Below are positions 1 to 9,201 of a stretch of DNA of 64,000 nucleotides, piece by piece (the first letter of the stretch is position 1; each line of letters begins with the position of its first letter). The translations under genes were made by a program, and so were the position numbers. The notes beneath the pieces were generated by a model, which had not been told where the DNA came from, did no database searches, and saw only the letters and a program-made list of their open reading frames with translations. Source of the stretch: Ectobacillus sp042610425 (GTDB lineage: Bacteria; Bacillota; Bacilli; Bacillales; Bacillaceae_G). The stretch is taken from assembly GCF_042610425.1 (NCBI RefSeq), contig NZ_JBGJZM010000001.1, positions 1,674,001 to 1,738,000 on the forward strand, read 5' to 3'.

Positions 1-140
1 AATCCAACGACAAGCATAACAAATGTGAAGGATAATAGGGATACAGCAAGGATTCCTAGTTTTGTTAATCCGGTCTGCAGTACATACAATACTGGAATTA
101 ACAACAAGGATGCGAATATTATTGGAAATAGGTAGTCCAT
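1..140 (-). CDS. Partial membrane protein, 5' end only
   Basis: This is the start of a minus-strand gene that runs off the left edge. Its ATG at 140 follows a GAGGTG ribosome binding site at about 146-151. The visible 46 residues are almost wholly hydrophobic (MDYLFPIIFASLLLIPVLYV, then a second apolar stretch), which suggests two membrane segments. It is divergent from the pilin operon that starts at 219. I do not recognise the family. Confidence 0.6.
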   Translation of the reverse strand, partial: MDYLFPIIFASLLLIPVLYVLQTGLTKLGILAVSLLSFTFVMLVVG

Positions 141-218
141 CTTTGCACCTCTTTTGTAGTAAAATAAGATGAAGTTATTCTCTCACTATATTATACTAAC
201 TGTGCGAAGGAAAGAAGG

Positions 219-872
219 ATGGAAATGAGAAAAAACAATGAAAACGGACTAACACTTGTAGAAGTACTGGCATCCATTACCATTCTATCCATTATTACCG
301 TCGGATTATTTTCTGTTTTTCCCAAATCCTACTCCGTCATCAAACAAAGTCAATCAAAATTAGTTGCAGTGAATCTTGCACGCGGGGCAGTACATTATAT
401 GGAAAAACAAGATTACGATATACTAAACAACTATCTTACTAGCTTAGGTAGCGGAAACGTAGCTGTCTTCGATACAGCGAATGCCTGCAACACATCTTAC
501 AGCAGTTCTGTCAGCCCAAACACTCCGTTTACCATTTTCCCTGACACGAGTAGCTGCATAAAAATCATTACCCCTTCCATAAATAACGTCACCTATACTA
601 ATTATAATGTACAATTATTTGTAGTGCCGCCATACTATAACGATAGCCATGTGCAGGCTATTCTAACTCATATCCATGCAGTTCATCCTAAAACCGCACT
701 GCAAAATCTACCAAACCAATTAAACACAATGATGGCAAAAGATGCAGCAAACATACAGCAAAGCCCTGCGTACACACCGCTACACGTATTCGCCTATGTC
801 GATACAAATGAACAAGACAATACGGAGGGAATCTTGCTAGAGGGGAGCATAACCAAAGATGGAATACGGTAA
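219..872 (+). CDS. Type IV pilin-like protein (prepilin), first gene of operon
   Basis: The N-terminus carries a prepilin cleavage and methylation motif, NENG/LTLVEVLASI, followed by one hydrophobic segment. Proteins of this type are cut after the Gly by a prepilin peptidase and assemble into type IV or competence-like pseudopili. Two starts are possible: ATG 219 (GAAGGA 7 nt upstream) or ATG 225 (AGAAGG 6 nt upstream). The gene overlaps the next one by 14 bp, so translation is probably coupled. The remaining 180 residues contain two cysteines (in NACNTS and SSCIKI) that could form a disulphide. The exact pilin class is not resolved. Confidence 0.8.
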   Translation: MEMRKNNENGLTLVEVLASITILSIITVGLFSVFPKSYSVIKQSQSKLVAVNLARGAVHYMEKQDYDILNNYLTSLGSGNVAVFDTANACNTSYSSSVSPNTPFTIFPDTSSCIKIITPSINNVTYTNYNVQLFVVPPYYNDSHVQAILTHIHAVHPKTALQNLPNQLNTMMAKDAANIQQSPAYTPLHVFAYVDTNEQDNTEGILLEGSITKDGIR

Positions 873-1470
873 GCTAGATCAACGAGGCGTCACACTAGTA
901 GAACTTCTCGGGACAATTGTTATAGCATCGATTATTATGACTTCCTTATATAGCGTATTTACAATGGGGTTAAAAACGTATAACAATATTACGGCCGAAA
1001 CGAATGTGCAAAATGAAGCAGATTACGTCGTATCGATGATTATGAATAAACTATATGCTACATCCTACGATGATGTGATATTTAACGATGCAACGAAGAG
1101 CGTAGAACTTTATAAGAGAAAACAAAGTCCCTTGTTCTCAAAGGATGATGTAACTGTTAGCTATGACAACAACGCTCTGCCGATTGCTCGCTTATACATA
1201 CAAAACGGGAAAGTCATATTTGAAGAGTACGACGGACAAGGTAACACGCTGAATACAAATTCCTATCAGCAGGATGCAACCATTGAACTACTAACAGAAT
1301 CAAACATAGGGATGACTTGTACAAAACAAAGCACCGTATACGCACGTTCAGGTGCTACCGTTGTCCCCTTTTCCATATGTAACAATGGCATCATTCAACT
1401 TTCATTGTCATTTCATTCGAAAAACTCTACTACGGCACCACTTACTTTAAAAAGCGAAATTGGATTTTAA
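859..1470 (+). CDS. Type IV pilin-like protein, second gene of operon
   Basis: The N-terminus DQRG/VTLVELLGTIVIASII is a canonical prepilin motif with Glu at mature position 5 and one membrane helix. It overlaps the upstream prepilin gene by 14 bp and is 13 bp before the next gene, giving a compact three-gene pseudopilus operon. At 203 residues it has the size of a minor pilin such as a PilW or ComG-type subunit. The C-terminal part has no motif I can name. Confidence 0.78.
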   Translation: MEYGKLDQRGVTLVELLGTIVIASIIMTSLYSVFTMGLKTYNNITAETNVQNEADYVVSMIMNKLYATSYDDVIFNDATKSVELYKRKQSPLFSKDDVTVSYDNNALPIARLYIQNGKVIFEEYDGQGNTLNTNSYQQDATIELLTESNIGMTCTKQSTVYARSGATVVPFSICNNGIIQLSLSFHSKNSTTAPLTLKSEIGF

Positions 1471-1483
1471 GAGAGGGATCACT

Positions 1484-3253
1484 ATGAAAAACGAACAAGG
1501 GTCTACGTTACTTACCGTACTTCTTATCAGTGTGATATTTGTAACAATTGGTCTTACCATCGCTACCATGACAATATCAAGTACAAAGCAAGCTGAAATT
1601 AGAAAAATCGATGTATCTACCTCGCAGCAATCCGCTGATGAGATCAACCGAGTAATTGCAGATTTTACCGATAGTGTAAGCAAGCTTTCCTTACCCGATA
1701 TGAGCAAAACTGATTATGATACGAAACTGCAAACGATTGTTTCAGGATTGGAAGTAAAATATACAACAACGGGGTCTCCCCAAACTGTACTCACCATTAC
1801 AGACGTAACACAAAGTAAGCTCGGTATTTCCAATCCGCAAGATTATTACACGCGCTATTACACATTTCAAATGCAATATGTAAACAATGTAAATAGTGCG
1901 CAGCCTACCATAACAAACACGAGTTCGCGAACTATGCTTCTATCCCCTACCCCTAGCTTTCTTCAATATGCGGTTGGGTCTGAGAATACATTAAATTTAA
2001 ACGGTGCCTCCGATATTACTGGAAATATATACGGAAGTAAGGTTACACTCGCAAATGCAGCCCGCTATGCAAATCAACTCACTACAGCGGATCAAACGAC
2101 TCCGAAGTATACATTGCTTGAAACCTTGTACCCTTCCGTTGTGGGAACGGTTGTTGTTGATAATGAGATTGATGTTTATAACAATACAACAAAGCAAGAT
2201 GGCTTGCCTTCAACCGTCTTAAACAAGCAGTCACTTTCCACAACACCCGTTTCGCAGGCTACAAAATATTTTTATGAAAAAAGCACACCACCGCTCCTTC
2301 AAAAATCAAACGGAAACTTTACAACCGTTGATTTTCCAAAAACGGTTGCTGACAAATTAAATCAGCTAGGACTTGGTTTATCCATGAGTAAAACGGACAT
2401 ACCGCTCATAACTGCAACAGATGCTGAGAGACAACAAAAGCGAAACGCAATCGTCCAGAAAATACTTGCTACGAATGCACCGGCCTTGTATACAATTGAT
2501 AGTAGTAAAAATATGAGCGATTTGTTTTCAGCTAGGGTTCTCCAAGGGAAAAAGGTTGTACTGCTCACAAATTCAGCCCAGACGAGTGGAACGAATACAT
2601 ACACTATAGAGAGCAACCTAACGCTTGCAGCAGATCAGTGGCTCGTGGTAGACGGAAATTTAGAATTGAGTAGCAGCCAATCTCCTTTAACGATACAAGG
2701 CAATATTCTCGTTCTTGGGAATGTCATGATTCACGGTAATACCGTCTCTTTTTCACACACGACGGACACAATGGCTTTCGCAACTACAATATATGCAACC
2801 GGGAAGGCGACTATCAATTCAACAAATATTGTCGGTAGCAACAATAAAATGCTTGTATTACTTGCTCAGGACGATTTATTAATCACTCGTATTAACGAGC
2901 TAACAGATGCAACAAACTCTGTTCCCACAATGGACGGTTACTTTTATACCGATAATAACGCAGAACTGTACGGGGCAGGCTCACTCTTCCATATTCGCGG
3001 CGGTATCTTTGCCAAAGACGAGTTAACGATTAACGCGATTCGCCAAAATTCATTCGGATCATTCACAAGTACCAACACTGCCGTCAACGTTCCTTTCGAT
3101 TCTAGAACCACCCAAATCGGTCAGTCATCACGGTTCGTCGTTACCTATGATAAATCCGTTCTCGTAAACAATGTCAATGCCCTGCCGTTTGCAACAAGGT
3201 TAAGTGTAATCTCTGATGATGAGGGTACACAAACAAAAGGGACCGGACAATAA
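1484..3253 (+). CDS. PilX-like pilus-associated surface protein
   Basis: The preferred start is ATG 1484, which has GAGAGG 8 nt upstream; it gives MKNEQGSTLLTVLLISVIFV. The QG/STLLTVLL boundary and the following hydrophobic helix resemble PilX or other large pseudopilins. The rest, about 550 residues, is polar and rich in Thr, Ser and Asn, with beta-rich segments (for example LTIQGNILVLGNVMIHGNTV) that may form a parallel beta-helix-like passenger. It ends the operon and is followed directly by a strong terminator. The role in adhesion or DNA uptake is inference. Confidence 0.65.
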   Translation: MKNEQGSTLLTVLLISVIFVTIGLTIATMTISSTKQAEIRKIDVSTSQQSADEINRVIADFTDSVSKLSLPDMSKTDYDTKLQTIVSGLEVKYTTTGSPQTVLTITDVTQSKLGISNPQDYYTRYYTFQMQYVNNVNSAQPTITNTSSRTMLLSPTPSFLQYAVGSENTLNLNGASDITGNIYGSKVTLANAARYANQLTTADQTTPKYTLLETLYPSVVGTVVVDNEIDVYNNTTKQDGLPSTVLNKQSLSTTPVSQATKYFYEKSTPPLLQKSNGNFTTVDFPKTVADKLNQLGLGLSMSKTDIPLITATDAERQQKRNAIVQKILATNAPALYTIDSSKNMSDLFSARVLQGKKVVLLTNSAQTSGTNTYTIESNLTLAADQWLVVDGNLELSSSQSPLTIQGNILVLGNVMIHGNTVSFSHTTDTMAFATTIYATGKATINSTNIVGSNNKMLVLLAQDDLLITRINELTDATNSVPTMDGYFYTDNNAELYGAGSLFHIRGGIFAKDELTINAIRQNSFGSFTSTNTAVNVPFDSRTTQIGQSSRFVVTYDKSVLVNNVNALPFATRLSVISDDEGTQTKGTGQ

Positions 3254-3267
3254 AGGTACAAGAAAAT

Positions 3268-3300
3268 AGAAGAAGCTAATCTCGTTGATTAGCTTCTTCT
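3268..3300. terminator. Bidirectional rho-independent terminator
   Basis: A perfect 14-bp stem (3268-3281 with 3287-3300) closes a 5-nt loop. T-rich tails lie on both sides. It separates the pilin operon from the convergent Big2 lipoprotein gene. Confidence 0.85.
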
Positions 3301-3321
3301 TCATGTATGAATACAATTGAT

Positions 3322-5136
3322 TTACCATCGATACAACGGATTGCTAATATCAAACGCTCCTTTGTACGGGGTATCTACTGTGATTGTTAGGACCGCTTGT
3401 AGATTTGTAGCTGTTTGTGCTGTAACGCTAACGGTACCTGCTTTTTTCGCAGTCACAACACCGTTTCCATCAACAGTTGCAATATCTGGATTGCTGCTTG
3501 TCCAAGATGAAATCTTTTGATTGGTTGCATTTGCTGGAACAAACTTTAAGTTTGCAAGCGCATTTAGTGTATCCCCAATTTTCATTGTTGTGGAAGAAGG
3601 ATCAAAGTACACAGATTGCAATGGAATGGTCGTAGATTTAACAGTAACTGTGACTTGCTTCGTGAAAATCGTACCTGTACTTCCAATCCCTGTAATCGTA
3701 AGCAACGTTTGTCCGACATGATTTCCCGTTATCTGATTTGAATTTGAAACTGATGCAATATTCGTATCAGCCATCGTCCATTTTAAACTGGAAATTGTAC
3801 TTGGCGTTAACGTATACGGGAAAGCCTTCGTTTCCCCTTCATTTACAGTAATCGAACTATCGCTTACAAATTGATATAGCATCACATGAGCTGTCTTTTG
3901 CACGACATCTCCGAAATCATCCTTCACACTTACCGTAACATTCATTTCGCCTGGACTTTTTGGTGTAATCATTATATTTGGATTTTGAAAACTTACATCC
4001 GCAAAGTTTTGATCCGCCGTTACACTATATTGTAGTTGCAATTGTGTAGTGGCACTAGCAGGCACTACCGTGATGGGTATTGGTGCAGAAGGATCCACGA
4101 CATTTCGTTCAATTAAACCTGGGATCGTTACATCCTGCAGACCATCTTTTGCCGTAATAGTTAAGGAAGGAAAATTGCCGGTTTTCCAAGAATTACTTAC
4201 ATCATAATATTTCACGCTGGCCTGATTCAATTGATAGGAACTACCTGCAGGAGAAGCACTAGTTGCGGTCACCGTTAACGTGAAATCTTGATTTACTCCA
4301 TCATAATCTCCACTTAGATTTTTATAAAATTGGATATCAGATAAGGGTCCCGTTACCGTTTCCCCTGATTGCGGTGTACCTGTCTTTGTGAAGCGACTAT
4401 CTGGCATTTGTACGTCTAGACCAGCTGGAAAATTTTCCTTAAATTGTACTTGGGTGAGTGAAAAATAATCCGAACCGACCCATCCAGCATACGTACCTTT
4501 AATTTGGGATCCATCTACCTTCAACTTAACCTTTACAAACCCAACGAAGTTTGGATTTTTATTATCGAATACCTCCATCACAGGAATGGTAACAGTCGGA
4601 TTCCCATATTTACTATTTAAATCCTGAACGGCTTGTATAACCTCTTGATAATTATTGCTATTACCAGGTAATACGATTTTCTTTATATTATTAAGATTAT
4701 CTACCGAAAGTGAAGAATTATATCCATTCCGTATTTCATCCAATACATCGCCTTGCATACCTGTATAACTAAGAAGGCCACGTGACCCTTCCTCCGTAAA
4801 CGCGGAATCCAGTAAGACAAGATCACTACCAATTGCGGCATTCTGCATGTCAGCTTGCGTTACAAAAAAGGGGCGTAATGAAGATACAGAGGTAGTACTT
4901 AACGTCAAATTACCTACATTAGAACTAGATACACTACCAGGCGTTATGTGATACGGAATATCCACACTACTTCCTGTCTTCATAACAATTTCAGAAGCGG
5001 ACTTGGCAATGACATTCGTTACTTGTGCTGTCGTAAACTCTCGTGAGAATTTCGCATTGATTTCAGCTTGACTTGGATACCCACAGCCGACTAATAACAA
5101 TAACAAACATGCACTTACACTGATCCGTTTTAGCAT
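3322..5136 (-). CDS. Lipoprotein with C-terminal Big2 Ig-like domains
   Basis: ATG 5136 is preferred because GAGGTG lies just upstream and an in-frame TTG at 5148 overlaps that site. The protein begins MLKRISVSACLLLLLVGCGY, a lipoprotein signal with lipobox LVGC, so it is anchored outside the membrane. The last 200 residues hold Big2-type repeats, for example MKIGDTLNALANLKFVPANA and IATVDGNGVVTAKKAGTVSV. Such domains are common in surface and adhesion proteins. Residues of about 30-380 are not assigned. It converges on the pilin operon; a functional link is possible but not shown. Confidence 0.75.
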   Translation of the reverse strand: MLKRISVSACLLLLLVGCGYPSQAEINAKFSREFTTAQVTNVIAKSASEIVMKTGSSVDIPYHITPGSVSSSNVGNLTLSTTSVSSLRPFFVTQADMQNAAIGSDLVLLDSAFTEEGSRGLLSYTGMQGDVLDEIRNGYNSSLSVDNLNNIKKIVLPGNSNNYQEVIQAVQDLNSKYGNPTVTIPVMEVFDNKNPNFVGFVKVKLKVDGSQIKGTYAGWVGSDYFSLTQVQFKENFPAGLDVQMPDSRFTKTGTPQSGETVTGPLSDIQFYKNLSGDYDGVNQDFTLTVTATSASPAGSSYQLNQASVKYYDVSNSWKTGNFPSLTITAKDGLQDVTIPGLIERNVVDPSAPIPITVVPASATTQLQLQYSVTADQNFADVSFQNPNIMITPKSPGEMNVTVSVKDDFGDVVQKTAHVMLYQFVSDSSITVNEGETKAFPYTLTPSTISSLKWTMADTNIASVSNSNQITGNHVGQTLLTITGIGSTGTIFTKQVTVTVKSTTIPLQSVYFDPSSTTMKIGDTLNALANLKFVPANATNQKISSWTSSNPDIATVDGNGVVTAKKAGTVSVTAQTATNLQAVLTITVDTPYKGAFDISNPLYRW

Positions 5137-5305
5137 GTTGCACCTCAAATCGATAACAGAATAGTATTATATTTTTATTATAACAAGCTAACATATTAGT
5201 AGAAAGGCTTTTTCGGTGCATATTGTATGATATTCATGACCTATTGCTAGTATCGTAAAAAAGTATTCTTTTATTTGTATCCCTCTTCAGAGCTTCATCA
5301 TAAAA

Positions 5306-5347
5306 AAATCTCCTACGAAAGATGTATTTACCTTTCGTAGGAGATTT
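5306..5347 (-). terminator. Terminator of lutABC
   Basis: A perfect 16-bp stem (5306-5321 with 5332-5347) is followed on the minus strand by a run of seven T. It begins two bases after the lutC stop codon. Confidence 0.88.
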
Positions 5348-5348
5348 C

Positions 5349-6047
5349 TTAATCTACAATTATATAATAAGCCTTAAGTGGTCCATGTACCCCAACAACA
5401 AGATTCATTTCAATATCTGCTGAGTTACTTGGTCCGGAGATAAAGTTAATGGCTGATGCAACTGCTTCTCCGTTTTCTACTCGCTTGTTTAAATCCCGAA
5501 CTGCCTGCGTAATACGTGGTACGATTGTACTTCGGCGTATAATCGCAACATACACTTCCGGTAAGAAATGAAGGGAACGCCCTTGTCCCGGGCGGGCCTG
5601 CATGACAACAGTACCGGATTCAGCTAGCGCATAATCGGCAAAGACAACACCATAAGAAGCATTCGTTGCCTTTGTAAAGTTTGTTTCCCTTTGACTATTG
5701 TCCCATTCGTATACATCGACCTGCTCATCTTCCTGCAAAAACTGTGTTACTCCGTACTCCGCAAACCGATCATCCTTTGCCATTACAACCGATCCCTTTC
5801 CGCTTTCGTCCATAATTTGTTTAATGGCCGCGGAAAGATTGTTCGATTCGATTACGGTTGTATGAATGCTGCTACATTGTTTTTTAAATACTTCTAGCAG
5901 TTCGTCTGCTGTACAATTTTGCAATACTTCTTCGTTCATTTTGTGTTTCCACTCAGGACGCGTGACATCGCTCATTTTCCGCTCACGACCAAGCTGCTCC
6001 GCAATATGATTTAAAAACGAATCGCGATTTTGTATCGTTCCTGTCAT
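5349..6047 (-). CDS. lutC: L-lactate utilisation protein LutC
   Basis: This 232-residue protein is the LUD-domain (DUF162) subunit of the LutABC lactate oxidation complex, which converts L-lactate to pyruvate in the cytoplasm. The LUD fold signature is visible in YGVVFADYALAESGTVVM and in the C-terminal INFISGPSNSADIEMNLVVG. It overlaps lutB by 4 bp (ATGA), typical of translational coupling, and is the last gene of the operon. Length and gene order fit Bacillus LutC (YvbY). Confidence 0.93.
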   Translation of the reverse strand: MTGTIQNRDSFLNHIAEQLGRERKMSDVTRPEWKHKMNEEVLQNCTADELLEVFKKQCSSIHTTVIESNNLSAAIKQIMDESGKGSVVMAKDDRFAEYGVTQFLQEDEQVDVYEWDNSQRETNFTKATNASYGVVFADYALAESGTVVMQARPGQGRSLHFLPEVYVAIIRRSTIVPRITQAVRDLNKRVENGEAVASAINFISGPSNSADIEMNLVVGVHGPLKAYYIIVD

Positions 6048-7468
6048 TCGTTGTCCCCGCCTTTCTTCCGATTTTTATACCAGTCCCGGAATCGCTCTTT
6101 ACTTGGGGCAGGAAACTCCCGAATATCCGTCCAATTTTTCAGTGGTCCGACTCCTTTAGAAATATGATCTCCTGTTTGGAATGGACTCATCGCCGTAGGG
6201 GCAAGTTTCGAACCAATCTTGTATAACAAGGAAGAGGATGCCCCCATTTCAAACATCTTCATGGCTAGTTTCTCTGCCATTGGTGCGCGTCCTTCCTTCT
6301 CCACGATGACCTGACGATGTTTCAGCAACAATTCATGAAGTGGAATCTTAACGGGACATGCATCGGTACACGCTCCGCAAAGACTTGAAGCGTATGGAAG
6401 CTCTTTATACTCGTCATATCCTTCAAGTAGCGGGGTTAATACAGCCCCGATTGGACCTGAATAAATTGAACCGTACGAATGACCGCCCACATGACGATAG
6501 ACTGGACATACATTGACACAAGCTGCACAGCGGATGCATTGAAGCACAGGACGGAACTGAGAACCTAGAATTTCAGAACGACCGTTGTCCACAATAACCA
6601 AATGGAATTCTTCCGGACCATCTGCTTCCCCTTCCTTTACTGGACCTGCTACCGTCACATAGCTTGTGAGTTTCTGTCCAACGGCACTTCTGCATAGAAG
6701 CCCAACTAGAACATCGAGCTCTTCCATTGTCGGCACAAGACGTTCCATTCCCATTACCGCAATCTGTGTTTTCGGAATACTCATCGTAAGATCAGCATTT
6801 CCTTCATTGGTTACAACTGCAATCGAGCCGGTATTCGCCACCGCAAAGTTGCAGCCCGTCACGCCGATATCTGCTTCGAGAAATTTTTCACGCAAAATTT
6901 TACGAACAAATTTCGTCATTTCATAGGGATCTTCAGATTCTGAATAGCCAAGTTTTTCCTTAAATACATCCCGTACTTGCTCTTTGTTTTTATGCAAGGC
7001 AGGTGCCACAATATGAGAAGGCTTTTCTTCTGCAATTTGGAGAATGTATTCCCCTAAATCACTTTCCACAACCTCGCAGCCAATTTGTTCAAGCGCCTCA
7101 TTCATACTGATTTCTTCTGTTACCATTGATTTCGATTTTACAATTTTCTTGGCTTGCTTCTCTTTGGCTACATCTTGTATATATCTAGCAGCTTCTTCCT
7201 TCGTTTTAGCAAAGAAGACATGACCGCCACGCTTTGCAACATTTTCACTTAGCTGCATTAAATAGTAGTCAAGGTTTTCAAGTGTGTGCTGGCGGATTTG
7301 CTCGCCGACCTCACGCCACTGTTCCCAGTTTCCAAGCTCATCGGCCGCAGCAAGACGTCTCGTATATAAGCTATTTTGTGCTGATGCTACCGCACCGCGC
7401 ATAAAGGTATCATGTATCCCTTCATCAATTCGTTCTTTAAACGGCTCATCGCCTATTTTAATTGACAT
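6044..7468 (-). CDS. lutB: L-lactate utilisation iron-sulphur protein LutB
   Basis: This 474-residue protein joins an N-terminal LUD domain to a ferredoxin-like module with two 4Fe-4S motifs, CIRCAACVNVCP and CGACTDACPVKIP, in the C-terminal third. In LutABC it should carry electrons from lactate oxidation. The motif NTGSIAVVTNEGNADLTMSI is typical of LUD proteins. It follows lutA after 13 bp and overlaps lutC by 4 bp. Family length is as expected, and all eight cluster cysteines are present. Confidence 0.94.
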   Translation of the reverse strand: MSIKIGDEPFKERIDEGIHDTFMRGAVASAQNSLYTRRLAAADELGNWEQWREVGEQIRQHTLENLDYYLMQLSENVAKRGGHVFFAKTKEEAARYIQDVAKEKQAKKIVKSKSMVTEEISMNEALEQIGCEVVESDLGEYILQIAEEKPSHIVAPALHKNKEQVRDVFKEKLGYSESEDPYEMTKFVRKILREKFLEADIGVTGCNFAVANTGSIAVVTNEGNADLTMSIPKTQIAVMGMERLVPTMEELDVLVGLLCRSAVGQKLTSYVTVAGPVKEGEADGPEEFHLVIVDNGRSEILGSQFRPVLQCIRCAACVNVCPVYRHVGGHSYGSIYSGPIGAVLTPLLEGYDEYKELPYASSLCGACTDACPVKIPLHELLLKHRQVIVEKEGRAPMAEKLAMKMFEMGASSSLLYKIGSKLAPTAMSPFQTGDHISKGVGPLKNWTDIREFPAPSKERFRDWYKNRKKGGDNE

Positions 7469-7481
7469 CCTGCATTCCTCC

Positions 7482-8198
7482 TTAACGACTATTTAATACT
7501 TCCGCAATGTGCATGACGCGAACAGGTTTATCTCTGCGTTCCATCCGTCCTCCGATATTCATAAGACACCCGCAGTCGGCTCCAATCAAGTAGTCTGCCC
7601 CTGTTTCCGTTACACTGTCTACCTTCTCATCAACCATTTGTTCTGAAATAGCTGTCATTTTCACAGAAAATGTTCCTCCAAAGCCGCAGCAGTTTTGCGC
7701 ATTTGGCAATGCTTCAAGCTCGAGCCCCTTCACGTTTGAAAGCAAGGTAAATGGTGCGTCCTTCACGCCAAGAAGACGGGTCATATGACAAGATGTATGA
7801 TAGGTTGCTTTTCCCTCTAAATGCGCACCTACATCTGTCACGCCTAAGACATCAACGATAAACTGCGTAAGCTCGTAGGTTTTATCAGCTAATTCCTGTG
7901 CTGATTGCTCCCACTTTGCATCTCCTTTAAAAATGCTCGGATACTCCTTAAACATTGTGGCACATGAGCCCGACGGCGTTACTACATATTCTGCATTTTT
8001 AAAGGTTGTAATCATGTTTTTCATCGCTTCTTTTGCATTTTCTACATAGCCACTATTGTAAGCTGGCTGTCCGCAGCAAACTTGCGATTCAGGAAATTCA
8101 ACCTCGCAACCGAGTCGTTCAAGAAGTTCAGTTGTAGCCTTTCCAACATTCGTTTGGAACATATCAACTAAACAAGTAGCAAACAAGGTAACTTTCAT
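7482..8198 (-). CDS. lutA: L-lactate utilisation protein LutA
   Basis: This 238-residue protein has two CCG domains (CCGQPAYNSGY near residue 42 and CCGFGGTFSVK near 167), the cysteine-rich motif found in LutA, GlpC and heterodisulphide reductase subunits. It is the first gene of lutABC. The start at 8198 has a GAGAGGAG ribosome binding site, and the operator and promoter lie 43-85 bases upstream. It acts in the cytoplasm in L-lactate oxidation. Confidence 0.94.
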   Translation of the reverse strand: MKVTLFATCLVDMFQTNVGKATTELLERLGCEVEFPESQVCCGQPAYNSGYVENAKEAMKNMITTFKNAEYVVTPSGSCATMFKEYPSIFKGDAKWEQSAQELADKTYELTQFIVDVLGVTDVGAHLEGKATYHTSCHMTRLLGVKDAPFTLLSNVKGLELEALPNAQNCCGFGGTFSVKMTAISEQMVDEKVDSVTETGADYLIGADCGCLMNIGGRMERRDKPVRVMHIAEVLNSR

Positions 8199-8240
8199 CC
8201 TATTCTCTCCTCTCAGTCTCTACTTATTTGTATTCATACG

Positions 8241-8283
8241 GTCATCTGATGACTAGGATAAAAAAAGAAACAATCTATTTCAA
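8241..8283 (-). promoter_or_regulatory. lutABC promoter with LutR-type operator
   Basis: On the minus strand a -35 box TTGAAA (8283-8278) is 17 nt from a -10 box TATCCT (8260-8255). Directly after it lies the palindrome GTCATCTGATGAC (8253-8241), which contains TCATC-N-GATGA, the form I recall for the B. subtilis LutR operator. It would cover the transcription start, so LutR binding should block the promoter. The boxes are seen directly; the binding is inferred. Confidence 0.75.
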
Positions 8284-8378
8284 TCGTTCTCTTTTCCTAA
8301 CAAAATAGCAACCGCTTACTTCCTAAAGTATACCATAGAAAAAGGTTCCTTTTTCATTCTACATACACTTTACATAGT

Positions 8379-9098
8379 TTACAAGTTTCGCATACTAAAA
8401 ATCATGTTTTCTACATCTGTTAAATGTTCAAACATCCTTTGTTGTGCTTTCTCACCATCGCCATTAACGATGGACTCGAAAATGGACTGATGCTCTTGTG
8501 CCAAGGTCTCCGCCGTTGTATGCTCTCCGTACAGAAGCAGACGTCTTGTTTCACCTATTGCTTCAGCAATAGTGCTTGAAACATGGTTCATAAGCTCAAC
8601 AAGAATCGGATTATGAGATGCTGATGCAATAGCCATATGAAATTGAAAATCTGCTTTTTCTCCTACTACTTCATTGCCTTGTGAATGCAACATTTCATCC
8701 ACCCAATGTTTCATTTCTTGCATATCCGCATCGGTACGACGCAGCGCAGCCGCACGTGCCACGCCAACCTCTAACACTTTACGAACTTCAAACAGGTTAA
8801 TGATATCTTGTTTATTCATAAGAAGGGCGCTAGGGAACGTCTTTGTCATAGAAGCTGCATCGAATATCTTGACATAGGTTCCTTCTCCTTGCCGCATTTC
8901 AATCAGTCCCATCGCCCGGAGCGCACTTAATGCTTCCCGAACAGCAGAGCGACCTACTTGAAACTCTTCAGCAAGCTGATGTACAGGCAATAATTGGTCT
9001 CCTGGCTTTAACGTACCATCCTTAATCATTGCAAGAAGTGCATCTGACACTTCTTCATATATTTTCTTCGGTCGAATCGATTTGTATACCAGAATCAT
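8379..9098 (-). CDS. lutR: Transcriptional regulator LutR (GntR/FadR type)
   Basis: A winged helix-turn-helix (IYEEVSDALLAMIKDGTLKP ... FQVGRSAVREALSALRAMGL) is followed by an FCD ligand-binding domain. The start at 9098 (MILVYKSIRPKK) is chosen because it begins just before the HTH and has GGGG upstream; the frame stays open 29 codons further without homology. It sits directly upstream of lutABC on the same strand, and an operator of the LutR form lies in front of lutA. It should repress lutABC when lactate is absent. Confidence 0.88.
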   Translation of the reverse strand: MILVYKSIRPKKIYEEVSDALLAMIKDGTLKPGDQLLPVHQLAEEFQVGRSAVREALSALRAMGLIEMRQGEGTYVKIFDAASMTKTFPSALLMNKQDIINLFEVRKVLEVGVARAAALRRTDADMQEMKHWVDEMLHSQGNEVVGEKADFQFHMAIASASHNPILVELMNHVSSTIAEAIGETRRLLLYGEHTTAETLAQEHQSIFESIVNGDGEKAQQRMFEHLTDVENMIFSMRNL

Positions 9099-9201
9099 CA
9101 CCCCTACTTTCTCCATCAATATGCAGGAAATGACTAAGCTTATCATTTCTATTCTTATTGTAAATCGAAATATCATATAGCTCAAATACTTTATCCACTC
9201 A

